A stretch of DNA of 28,714 bases from Fomitopsis serialis. Its lineage: Eukaryota > Basidiomycota > Agaricomycetes > Polyporales > Fomitopsidaceae. The DNA lies in contig NW_025955425.1 of the NCBI RefSeq assembly GCF_022376445.1, positions 1 through 28,714 of the forward strand. The letters are read 5' to 3'. Each line of letters begins with the position of its first letter. Position 1 is the first letter of the stretch. Positions 1 through 9,210 of this stretch are shown here, piece after piece. Under the pieces are notes generated by a model that saw nothing but the letters and a program-made list of their open reading frames with translations, made no database searches and had not been told where the DNA came from. Both the position numbers and the translations under genes were made by a program.

Positions 1-258
1 AGTATCTCGTCGTTCCTTGATTGTCTCCGTTGTATCATAGAAAGCTCGCGCATAAGCCGAGTATCAATCACTCCCAATGATGCGATACAATCCCGTTATC
101 CACAGGCTTTCGGTCACTGAGTCACTTCGATTGCAAGGAGTATAACTGTGTTGGGGATACGTGTTTACATGCGACGATGATGATGTTACAACTAATTGTA
201 CACTTGGCAGGGATACACGTTCTGCAAGGGCGCTGTGTGTTGACGTCACCGCCAGCGT
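1..258. other. 3' flank of the CBM-DM9 gene, no feature recognised
   Basis: AT-richer sequence downstream of the stop at 259-261. Short open frames on both strands lack any family motif. Confidence 0.4.
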
Positions 259-1883
259 TCAAACATAGCACAAAACGCGGTAATCCTGGGAGAGAACCTC
301 ATCAGTTATCGCGCCCCTCTCGGAAGCACACAGGCACGACTCACGGCCTGCGTAATCTCCGTGTTCGAGGCCGGCACAAGCGCAGCTTTATCCACACCGT
401 CAGCTTCCCGAATTCATCGCTCCATCGCAGAGACAATACGTACCGTCGAGCTTCTCGCTGACCTTGCCTGGGATGATGTTGTCGCCGTGGTGCACCCTCG
501 CGACGAAGAGCGGCGTGCCATCCTTCTCGCGACCGCCCTCGACGGGCCGCGCACCGAGGCTCTGCAAGCTCAGACGGCCGTGCGCGTCGACCCAGCGAAG
601 GGCACGCGGATCGCCCACGAGGACTTCGTACTTCGGGAGCTGCCGGCGAGAGTCTGGTCAGGAGGGGGCCAAGCAAAGACGCTTAAGAACGGAGAGTGAG
701 ACGCACCGAGACTTCCTTGAAGCCATATCCGACGACGGCGCCCTTGGGAAAGGCGGGCGATACCTTACCGATTTCTGAAAGGGGTGAACAGTATGTCAGT
801 GAGGCTCATGTAAGAGCAGATGCCGACACGTACGGATACCGCCCTGGTAGATCGATCAGTATGTCGAACCTCAGTGACGTCTCAAACCAGGTGCGGACAT
901 ACCTCATAGAAGCCACGGCAGACGAACAGTGTTTCGCCGTTCTGCTGACCAGCGGGCAGCGCACCCTTGGGGACTTGGCCGCCCTCAGACAGTATCCACG
1001 TGGCGGGTCCGGAAGGGCCACGTTCGTGGAATTGCCGCGTGCGAGCTTCAGCTTCCTGGAGCCAGTTCTGCAGGCCCCAGACCATCGCCTTTTTCTGCAC
1101 AACAGTTAGCCTGCCGAGCAGCAAGCATGACAGATGGAGTGCCAACCTCGTCCTCGTTCTTGTTGTGCTCGTGGTACGCATAGTAACCAGCACCGATCGC
1201 AGCCAGACCAGCTACGAGGCCACCGCCGATCTACGCCGTGAACAAGCTGTCAGCAACGAGATCGGAACAGTGAGTACGGTTCATTGTACCTCGAGCTGCT
1301 TCTTGCGGTGGTCGTCAATGTCGTACCAGTTCTGCTTGCGCTCCTCATGATGAATCTCGACTTGCTGGTCTTGGTGCTGATCCCAGCGCTTCTCGTCACC
1401 ACCATAGCCACCTTGTTCGATACGTCAATGAGAAACCTTGTTTTCCAGACATTCGGACGAGCATACCTTGCGGTGGGGGCGGGGACTGATACTGCTGCGG
1501 CTGGGGCGGGGCTTGGTACTGTTGCGGCTGAGGCGGCTGGATGTAACCGGGGTTGTAGCCACCCTGCTGCTGTTGCTGGTAGCCTCCGACAGGCTCCTCC
1601 ACGCGACCCCAGAGAGCGGGTGTTGCGGGAGGCTCCCAACCAGGCTACGGATGAACATAGATTACCTCGCGCAGCTTTATTGAAGAGTACTCGGACATAC
1701 CTCTGAGGTGTGCGGCTGGATGATCTTATACGTGACCCCTGTTGACGATGGCCTCAAGAGTCAGCCCCCTGTATTCCTGGCCGCTGCAGGCCATGATCAA
1801 AGGATCGGATGCCTACCTTGGTACACAACGACGGTACCCGCGCCGTACGGAGTTGCTGGTTCCCATTCGTACACCTGAGTCAT
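259..1883 (-). CDS. CBM5/12 chitin-binding domain fused to two DM9 (DUF3421) repeats
   Basis: Eleven exons: 1883-1817, 1738-1701, 1644-1467, 1411-1290, 1230-1147, 1094-903, 843-834, 774-707, 639-444, 385-345, 285-259. They total 1023 nt and 340 aa with all phases consistent. Residues 1-50 are a CBM5/12 (ChtBD3) module: YEWEPATPYGAGTVVVYQG, then TYKIIQPHTSEPGW and PALW. Residues 51-95 are a Q/P/Y-rich linker with repeated QPQQYQ. Residues 96-135 are charged (HHEERKQNWYDIDDHRKKQ). Residues 136-155 are Gly/Ala hydrophobic (GGGLVAGLAAIGAGYYAY) and could pack as a glycine zipper or membrane segment. Residues about 190-340 hold two DM9 repeats (PKGALPAGQQNGETLFVCRG...GKV; DGTPLFVARVHHGDNIIPGKV...DYRVLCYV). 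DM9 proteins are mannose-binding lectins in animals. A sugar- or chitin-binding role, perhaps at the cell wall, is inferred. No N-terminal signal peptide is visible. The start is the only ATG preserving the CBM, downstream of a TATA box. Confidence 0.88.
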
Positions 1884-1972
1884 GCTGGCTATGATCGCGC
1901 GGTAGGTTGCAAAGACACTTGTCGTGGGGTGCTCAGACGGTGCTCTGGGGTAACCCGGGGAAAGCGATGGGT

Positions 1973-1980
1973 GTTATATA
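1973..1980 (-). promoter_or_regulatory. TATA box of the CBM-DM9 gene
   Basis: The minus strand reads TATATAAC about 90-97 nt upstream of the ATG at 1883. That is a usual distance for a fungal core promoter with a short 5' UTR. Seen by motif only. Confidence 0.5.
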
Positions 1981-1983
1981 GAT

Positions 1984-2841
1984 GAAGGCGACTGTCCGGC
2001 TGGACGATGCCGTAGCAGCGCCTCGCCAAATTGAAAGAAGAGGACAGCCTGAGCACCAGAGGTCATCGCCCTGCACGTGCATGAGCCGAGGGCGTCCTTG
2101 CTGCGAACACGATGTACCGATGCACTCGACAACGCATCCACGCCACTGATCACCGCGATCAGCGAGAGATGTGAGAGATGCAAGAATCATACATAGAAGC
2201 ATATGATGCCTGCAAGGGACGTGCAACGGTTGCGGATAGGCCGAGTTCCTTCTGAACCGTCGGGTGCCTAGCATGCGTAGAGCTCTTCAGAGCTTCTAGA
2301 GACTAGAGTCTCGCTAGATGGTGAAGCTTGAGGAGCCGAGGTGATGATAATACTGCAGAGTGAAATTCAGTGCAGGCTGATACGATCAACTGCGAGCTGT
2401 ATACGTCAGTACATGAGGCCGTGCAGTGTTTCTTCGCCGCAGTTGGGGTGGTGCGCGATCTGCGCACCGTTTGAGTCGCCGGCGACTCTTCTTCCTAAGT
2501 ATCTGCTCGAGAGCATATCCACCAGTCTGGTGTGGAAAGCACCTCGCAAGACGTAACTGGCCATGGACGTTCGGCCGTTGGGTCAGTGTCAATGGAGACT
2601 TACAGTGGTCGTATGGTGCCACCCCGGCGCCCTACTAGATAGGTATTCCTCGCGGTGACGACCGGTCGCGCTGTCATCATACGTCTTCATGAACATCCAA
2701 TTGGCTGATGTACGATATACATGACGGTCACACGTTCACGGTTCAGTACTGCCACTAGTACTGCTAGCTTGAGCCGAGCTTGAGGATTCGAGGAGACAAA
2801 CGACAGCGTCCACTGGTCTCAGGCTGGCGAGAACAAGCCGT
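1984..2841. other. intergenic, no gene recognised
   Basis: Open frames here (for example minus 1933-2274) show no family motif, no start or splice logic and no compositional coding signal. The left part is the promoter side of the CBM-DM9 gene. The rest leads into the inverted-repeat island. I see nothing functional that I can support. Confidence 0.5.
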
Positions 2842-2871
2842 CCGCTGGGGTGGACTGTCCACGGTGGACTC
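2842..2871 (+). repeat. left arm of imperfect inverted repeat
   Basis: Begins CCGCTGGGGTGGACTGTCCA. Its reverse-complement partner is 4372-4401, differing by two 1-nt indels. It is followed by further GTGGACTCC copies to about 2884. Confidence 0.6.
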
Positions 2872-3349
2872 CCGTGGACTCCACGAAGCACGTGACGTCC
2901 AAACAAAGGCGATAAGATTACAGCCTTTTACGGCGCAAGGTACATAGCCTCAAGACCCGGGACCGCACAAATGCAACCAGCTCTAAGAACGTGCCAAGGG
3001 CATTGGTGGAGGCTCGCAAAGAATGGTCGTGCAGGGAGGGAAGGTGGTTGTAGTCAGCAGGGTCAACAAACCAGGTGAGTTCCCTGCTTGTCACCTCGAC
3101 CCTGACAAGCGATTAATGCCCACCAAGGACGACCGGACGGAGACGAACGCGACGGAGACGGCCCCAGCGCCGCGCGCGCGCATGCCCAATGCGCATGAGC
3201 GCGGTGAAGACGACTCCGGTGTGCGCGTGCGCAAGCGACACAAGCCCGCCAGCGCAAACTCACCAGGTATGCGCCTGACGACTCAACGAGCCTCAACATG
3301 CCGCGCACGGACCCGCTAGCAAGAGCCGGTTGCTTGTGGATGGGATATA

Positions 3350-4060
3350 TCACGCGCAGACGCATACGGGTACGGCGAGGGCCAGCTCGCCGCACACCGA
3401 CACGGCATGCCCAAGCCCAGCACGACCCAACTCAGCGAGCAGGACCGCGATGAACAAGGGCCTGCCAGGCACGCTGGTACGTGCACTCGCGCAGCACATA
3501 AGGGCTTACCGAGCAATCGCAGCCATCTACATCGACCCCGCTCACTCGTATGCTCGGGCATTTGGGCACCCACCTGCTTTCGCTCACCCGCTTACCCGCC
3601 CGCTCATCCACTCGGCCACCTGCCAGCCCACGCGACCGTGGCAAACCGGCGAGGTCAATGAACCCCTCGCGTCATGCGCGCGCTGGCGGACGTCCATCCG
3701 CCGCCGCCATACAGGCGCTCGCCATGTGCCCGCCGTGCGCAAACACGCCCACAAGCCTAGTCTGTCGCGCCAACAACCGCTCTCGACGCGTACGAGGACA
3801 CGAGCGCATCACTGGCAGCCTGCCACGCGGTCGTTTGTGGTGCCCACACACGACGAGCAGCATCCGCTGCTGCCCATCATGGCCCATTACTGCCCTGCCT
3901 GTCTGCGTGCTCGCCCATGCACTTGCCCGTCCGCACACGCTCGCCCATCCGCTCGCTCATGCACCTGCCTGCTCGCACAGCACCTGCACCCCTGTCAGGC
4001 ACACCCGCCCCCTCGCCTGCTCGCCCGCCGTGAGCCTACCGCCTGCCCTCACTGTTAGCC
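3350..4060. other. cytosine-skewed low-complexity tract
   Basis: The plus strand is strongly C over G, with recurring CGCTCGCCC, CCTGCC and GCTCACCCG-like units. Two overlapping frames (3330-4058 and 3550-4269) stay open for about 240 codons. Their products are low-complexity Arg/His/Pro/Ala/Ser strings with no family motif, and two long frames over the same DNA are what a skewed stop-poor sequence gives by chance. I do not call a gene. Confidence 0.55.
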
Positions 4061-4371
4061 AATTCGCGGATCATCCGAGTCATACTCACGCCTACTCACG
4101 CCATAGCATGCTGATTTGGGACCAACATCACTTAGAATACATTAGGCTACTTCATTACGGTATCTACTTGTACCCGTCGACGCGAAAATGTGTACACAGC
4201 TTAATGCGCTTCGCTGCATATCACGAAACAGTTGGTCAGACTACTAGTAAGAAATATTGTGATCAGTGACAATAGGGCAGTAATAACGGTTTACAATTAG
4301 TCAGTAGACTATATAATGTGAATCTAATCAGCTCGTTATCGGCGTCATTGTTTGGTCAGTCCAGCTCCGCG

Positions 4372-4401
4372 GAGTCCACGTGGACAAGTCCACCCCAGCG
4401 G
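4372..4401 (-). repeat. right arm of imperfect inverted repeat
   Basis: Reverse complement begins CCGCTGGGGTGGACTTGTCC. It pairs with 2842-2871 and contains the palindrome GTCCACGTGGAC. Confidence 0.6.
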
Positions 4402-4641
4402 GTCCATTACTTTGAGGCTGGCGCTCACCGTGGTCCTGCGTCGGCATCCGCCGACTGCGAAAAACCCCGATGTCGATCGGACGTTTTGGCAACTGCTGAG
4501 AGTTGTGCTGAGGCCTCCTGACAGAAATCCCTAGCGCGGTAAGGAGGGTTTTGGTATGAGACTATACTACCTAACTCTGAGGCCGGATAGGTAAGGCCGC
4601 AGGACATGCATCCGCGCGCCCAAAGGTGCGATATCATATTA

Positions 4642-4841
4642 GGGACGTTCAGAGTTCGCTGTCCGGGCAGCTATCCCGCCAGCTATCCCGTCCAGATTTC
4701 CGAGGCTCGACGCCGGCAAACGCCGACAGCGAGCCCAGCTGTGATCGCGTTCGGGACAGCAGAGGGCTCGATATCGGCGCGGGCGCTCGGCAACCCGTCG
4801 GAACCTAAAAACAAGTGGCTCACCGAGGAAGCCCTAACCCT
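4642..4841 (+). repeat. left 200-bp terminal inverted repeat
   Basis: Identical to the reverse complement of 5452-5651. It contains an internal direct repeat CAGCTATCCCG and ends inward with CCCTAACCCT. The 57-codon open frame inside it is mirrored in the other arm and has no family resemblance. Confidence 0.9.
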
Positions 4842-5451
4842 ACCTTACTAGAACGCCTGGTCGGAGATCCAGGTGAGGCGATCTCGGCGAGCGGTGGCCC
4901 ACATAATAAGCCAATTGAGCGAACAAACCTGTTTCTTGTAGATATGTTTGTGATGGTCGAATAAGCTATGGAACATTGTGTGCGATATGTCGAGCCAAAT
5001 CGTATTATTTGTTCGGGGAGTGAACGCGGGCGGCTAAGCGATGTACCACGCATGTTACGAATACCAAATACGGAATTACTGATCACATAACGTCACAGGT
5101 GAGTGACCATGCTTTATTCTGCGCACTTGGTATCGATATGTGCTGAGTCAACAGCTGCTATATAGAATATGAGCTATGGTAGTCTCTGTAATAAAAACGG
5201 AGTAGTACTCAGCTAGCGGGGCGACTGTCACACTGGTTACGTTGGCCACACACTCACCGAATTTAGTAGTTGTCACACGGTGATTTACTGGTTGACGAAG
5301 ACAGATAGCTTATATGAGCCGAATGTCCGAAATCTTATGGTTAGGTAGGATGGTGCCCTTTCGAGCAAGTGTCTACCAGCAAATTTCAGGACAGCTATAT
5401 TCTTGCATGGCTTGTTAAATTTCTAGTAAGGTATGTAGAGCCCGAGTTACA

Positions 5452-5651
5452 AGGGTTAGGGCTTCCTCGGTGAGCCACTTGTTTTTAGGTTCCGACGGGT
5501 TGCCGAGCGCCCGCGCCGATATCGAGCCCTCTGCTGTCCCGAACGCGATCACAGCTGGGCTCGCTGTCGGCGTTTGCCGGCGTCGAGCCTCGGAAATCTG
5601 GACGGGATAGCTGGCGGGATAGCTGCCCGGACAGCGAACTCTGAACGTCCC
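5452..5651 (-). repeat. right 200-bp terminal inverted repeat
   Basis: Exact reverse-complement copy of 4642-4841, followed by TA at 5652-5653. Confidence 0.9.
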
Positions 5652-5653
5652 TA

Positions 5654-5973
5654 TTGTTCTTGCGCAACTTTAGGTGACCTTCTTGAGACGAGGTACTTCA
5701 TTGTCCGTCTCCGTTCTGCTGTGTAACCGGACAAACCATGATTGGCCTGACTGCTAGAGAGTCCGAATCGGAGACGAGTGGGCTGAAGCCATGGCCGATT
5801 CAAGATGTCCACCGCCTGGGTTTTCGAGCCTCGGGGCAGTTCAAGGCATACGCGCCTTCGAGTCAGGATTGCATCATTGCTACTTAGCGTGTCCGAGTCA
5901 TGCATTGGTCATCCTAGTCGAGGCAATATATATGTAGGCGATACATTCACCTCGAGCATTGAACACATTTACC
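5654..5973. other. upstream region of the MFS gene
   Basis: Lies between the inverted-repeat element and the ATG at 5974. No gene recognised. It carries the likely core promoter, which places the mobile element only about 320 bp upstream of the transporter start. Confidence 0.5.
5927..5934 (+). promoter_or_regulatory. TATA box of the MFSD8-like gene
   Basis: TATATATG starts 47 nt before the ATG at 5974. This implies a very short 5' UTR if transcription starts about 30 nt downstream. Confidence 0.45.
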
Positions 5974-7749
5974 ATGGCACGCTACGGACTGAGCATTCCC
6001 TCCACAGTGTTTGACCTGGCACGTCTCAGACATCGCCAAAGTGAAGGCGACCCTAGTCTACTCTCTCGGCAGCCTTTCCCTTCCCGTGCACAGGAAGGGC
6101 ACAGTGCAGGCCACGAAACCGCGGATGACAGTGATGATTTTAGATTGCCGAAATTGCGATCCTTGGTCACCATGCTCGTAGCCAGTATGCTGATGCAGGT
6201 ATGTACTCATTCTGAATGCCCTTATCTTCCTTTGATGACCAATCGAACAGGTCACATTCTTCATCGTAGTCTCGTCTTCGAGCGAATACGCAAAACATCT
6301 AGGAGGCACGTCTACGTTCTCCGGTCTCACCATCGGCATTCCTGTTGTATTTGCCGGTCTGGCCCTAGTTCCAATGATGAAATATGACGGTGGTAAGTAA
6401 TGCTTAAGCCTGTCAACAGTCCCTCATTCATTGAGATCCCCTTCGACAGGTGGATACAAACTCCCTTTGCACTTTGCATGTGCCTGTGCTATAATCGGGA
6501 ACGTTCTCCATAGCCTCGCGTATGCCGCGAACTGGCTCTACCTCATCCTCGTAGGACGGATGGTGTCCGGGCTAGCCATGACGTTCTTCCTGTACTCCAA
6601 GCGATATTGCAGCGACCCACGCATTGTCGGTATCCGGAGGCGAACGACGCTAGCGGGTTGGCTTGTGCTCGGCCAGGGTTTCGGATTCAGTATCGGCCCG
6701 TTCATGGGCGGTCTCCTGTATGTGTCTGTTCGCGCATCAGCTATGGTGCTGACCACTGACTTTATCCATGTAGCTACAAGATAGGATTCTCCAACTCGGT
6801 GTTCAATGGATACACCAGCCCGACGTGGATCCTTGCGGGTATCTGGGCGGTGTTCTGGGCAATCGCCACAGTCTCGTACGAGGATGTCTCACCAGCGCGC
6901 CCCGTTGCATCTGAGATGCAGCTGCACGCTCTTCCCTCCTCTCTGGAAGCTCCCCAGCGGCCACAAGCCGACAGTGCTCAGGCTGGCCAGGGCTCAACGA
7001 CGGTTCACGCTACTAGCGCCTACCAATCTCGCGCTGAGGGTATGCATGGTAAGGAGAAGACTGTGTCAGCGGTCCAGGAAGTAGCTACTCAGGGGAGTGA
7101 AGTAGAGGAAGCGACCGTGCCTGCCCCCCGCCCGAGCCGCTTCCGCATGACGGGCCCTCAGATCGGAGTCACAGCGACCATGTGTTGGTTTGCAATGACC
7201 TGCTTCTTCATCCTCGGGGCATGGGAGGCCAATATCCCCGTCTTCACCTCCTCCGACTCACCCTTGAACCCCTTCCACTTCAGCCCGTTCGCCGCGGGGA
7301 ACATCATCGCGCTCGGCGGTGTCTCCACCTTCCCCCTCCTCTTCGCCAACCTCTTCGTCGCGCGCCGGGTGCAGGACCGCCACACACTCGCCGTTGGGAC
7401 GACGCTCGGGCTGGCGGGCCTGCTCACCGCAGTGGGAATCCTGGCGACGCGGACCGTCACGTACGGGAGCTTCTTTGCGTGCTGGTTCTTGATCGCGCTC
7501 GGGTTCAACATCATCAGCACGATCGTGCTCAGCTTGCTGTCGAAGCAGCTGCCTGGCGAGTGGAATGGCCGCATCAGTCTTGCGATCCAATATAGCATGT
7601 TCAGCGGCCGCGTGAGCGGTGCCGTTTGGGGTGGTGCCGGGGTGCAAGTAGGGATGCTCAACTTTGTGGGGCTGCAGATAGGCCTTGTATGCGTGGGCGC
7701 CGTGTTATTCTCCACATTATGGAGACAGCTAAAGGCGAAGACGGGCTGA
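5974..7749 (+). CDS. MFS transporter, MFSD8/CLN7-like
   Basis: Four exons: 5974-6198, 6251-6392, 6450-6717, 6774-7749; 1611 nt, 536 aa. A hydrophilic N-terminus of about 65 residues precedes about 12 membrane segments. The recognisable block is GRMVSGLAMTFFLYSKRYC followed by SDPRIVGIRRRTTLAGWLV, LGQGFGFSIGPFMGGLLYK and SVFNGYTSPTW, the conserved TM4-TM6 region of fungal MFSD8-like carriers. A hydrophilic, poorly conserved loop (about residues 250-335) separates the two six-helix halves, as is usual in the superfamily. MFSD8 relatives are lysosomal/vacuolar membrane carriers; vacuolar location and substrate here are inferred. The third intron donor splits a Leu codon (CT|gtatgt), confirmed by the continuing LLYKIGF. 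An in-frame TTG lies just upstream, but ATG 5974 is the first ATG. Confidence 0.88.
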
Positions 7750-8454
7750 TCTAGCTTCAGTGGTGCGAGTCCGTTTGCGCGGAACTACAAGGAACTGTTG
7801 TTTAGTACTGTAGTCTATCATTGACACGATTTGTTGTGAGTTATGGAGTACGTCATGTATAACCACGCTCCAGCACCCTCAGCGAGATCTATCCAATGTG
7901 GCATGTACAGTATTTAGCTGAGGTTCTCAAGATAGTTGTCTAGATCTAGACATGCATGGCACCTGCGAGACCGTTGCTATCGCTTAGAGTCGTCAAGTAG
8001 TCACCCACTTCCTGACACATCTCGCAATATACCAGCTCTGTAGACGTCTCAGCGCAATCCCAGTGATACCCGCCGCTGAGAATCCTCTTGGACACACACG
8101 AGCGTGGCTCTAAGTTCGAGGCACACTTAAAAGTACTTCGCTTCGCGAGGATGCAGGACAGCTCAGAACGACGCCTGAATTGTATTAGAGGGGGAGTAGT
8201 ACAGAACAAGGGAGAGCGGCTCTCGGGAGTGTCAAAACATGCACTGTTCACGTGTCATCGAATGTATCACGGATGTTTCTTTGCTTCGCACAATCCGATA
8301 TCATACACACGTCGCTTTGTAACCAGAAATTGCTCTTTGATAGCAAGTGCATGTCGCTAAGCACATTGCCGTGTGCGCTTCACGAAGGACCTTGGAGTAG
8401 ATCAACCAGATCAGAGAACCGTTATGTAGCCACAAATATTGCTATTGACTCACA
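7750..8454. other. intergenic, no gene recognised
   Basis: Convergent 3' region between the MFS gene and the C2H2 gene. Short frames on both strands (minus 7946-8251, plus 8088-8360) contain some Cys but no family pattern or splice context. I see nothing I can support. Confidence 0.45.
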
Positions 8455-8935
8455 TTATTCTCGCCGCCCGCTGTGGACTTTGACGATATGCCGCTCCATG
8501 GGTGAAAGCATGCCGAAAAATTCCCCGCAAAATGGGCATATCTTCACGGTCAGATGCAGATGAATCGCAGCGACATGTATGCCCATCCTGGATGGCCCAT
8601 CCATGATGGATATGCAAGGGCCACAGCGACACTGGATGTTTTCTCCCGTTATATCCTGTATATGTGCCTCCCTGAGATGCCTTATGACGCCTCGGCAAGT
8701 CGCGTCTTCGATATTCGCGTCGCATGTACCCCAACAACAGCGCATCGGCGTGGCGACCCGCTCCGGGTCTCCGCTGGTGACGCCGTCGGGTAGCCGAGCA
8801 GATGTATTGCCTAGAGGATCGATGTTGGTGACCACTCTGTTCTGCGATGCGGCCTGGAAAGTGGAAATATGCGTGCATCAGTACTAAGACTGTGGCTACA
8901 TATCGCGTTACTCGCACCTGTATAACAGGGGACAT
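8455..8935 (-). CDS. small C2H2 zinc-finger protein
   Basis: Two exons: 8935-8918 (18 nt, MSPVIQ) and 8853-8455, giving 138 aa. The start was chosen because the main frame has a stop just upstream of a good acceptor (tttccag) and the matching donor (CAG|gtgcga) sits directly after a six-codon ATG exon. Three Cys/His clusters are visible: C46-x3-C50...H65-x4-H70, C81/C83-x-C86...H99-x4-H104, and a canonical finger C112-x2-C115-x12-H128-x4-H133 (CPFCGEFFGMLSPMERHIVKVH at its core). The first two are irregular. Many such short lineage-specific proteins occur in Agaricomycetes. DNA or RNA binding is plausible but not shown, and no nuclear localisation signal stands out beyond the basic C-terminus (GRRE). 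Confidence 0.72.
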
Positions 8936-9210
8936 CAAACGGGAAAGCACGTTGTTCTCACTCCAGGAGTTAACAGCCTTGGCAGCCTAGCAGAAACAAT
9001 TCAACGCCTCGATTGAACTCATGAAAACATCACGTACAGCACCGCTTGAAAATGCAGTATCCATGGTATGCCCAGGCGGTATATTGATATCTGCGCGCCG
9101 GCCGTACTTCGGCCTAGTGATCAAGCCGCCATGGTATAACGGCAATGTTGCATTGGGGCTATGTTTCTAATATTGTGCCAACGACAATTAGTCTGGGCTA
9201 CCGGGCATAT

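Larger units (their letters stand above)
2842..4401. mobile_element. candidate degenerate inverted-repeat element (about 1.56 kb)
   Basis: The 30-nt left arm 2842-2871 (starting CCGCTGGGGTGGACT) matches the reverse complement of 4372-4401 with only two single-base indels. A weaker match continues inward (2899-2914 against 4337-4355, CCAAACAA...GATA), so the arms may be about 70 nt and imperfect. Both arms are built from short GTCCAC/GTGGAC palindromes. The interior has no recognisable transposase. Most of it is a cytosine-rich tract (about 3350-4060). No clear target-site duplication was found. A decayed non-autonomous DNA transposon is the simplest reading, but palindromic simple sequence could also create such a pair. 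Confidence 0.4.
4642..5651. mobile_element. 1010-bp element with two identical 200-bp terminal inverted repeats
   Basis: The arms 4642-4841 and 5452-5651 are exact reverse complements over 200 bp by visual comparison. The outer ends read GGGACGTTCAGAG and are flanked on each side by TA (4640-4641 and 5652-5653), which fits a TA target-site duplication. After a 19-nt length difference the arms match for 12 more nt (ACCTTACTAGAA at 4842-4853; reverse complement of 5421-5432). The interior of about 570-610 bp is more AT-rich than its surroundings and encodes no transposase. This is best described as a long-TIR MITE or foldback-type non-autonomous element. TA duplication is typical of Tc1/mariner/pogo-type transposases, but the family assignment is inference. 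Confidence 0.8.

Noticed and set aside
1933..2274. 113-codon minus-strand frame upstream of the CBM-DM9 gene
   Set aside because: It spans the TATA box and promoter, with no motif and no splice link to the gene.
2787..2801. 15-mer TTCGAGGAGACAAAC shared with about 22119
   Set aside because: Too short, with no extension on either side. Probably chance.
3330..4058. 242-codon plus-strand frame rich in His, Pro, Arg and Ala
   Set aside because: It lies in a C-skewed low-complexity tract where another frame is open for about as long. No family motif or promoter logic was seen.
4626..5667. Two 60-codon frames encoding nearly the same peptide on opposite strands (4626-4808 and 5485-5667)
   Set aside because: They are a by-product of the 200-bp inverted repeat, not two genes. 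No homology is recognised.
7158..7715. 185-codon minus-strand frame inside the MFSD8-like gene
   Set aside because: Antisense shadow of a GC-rich coding exon. The plus frame has clear MFS motifs.
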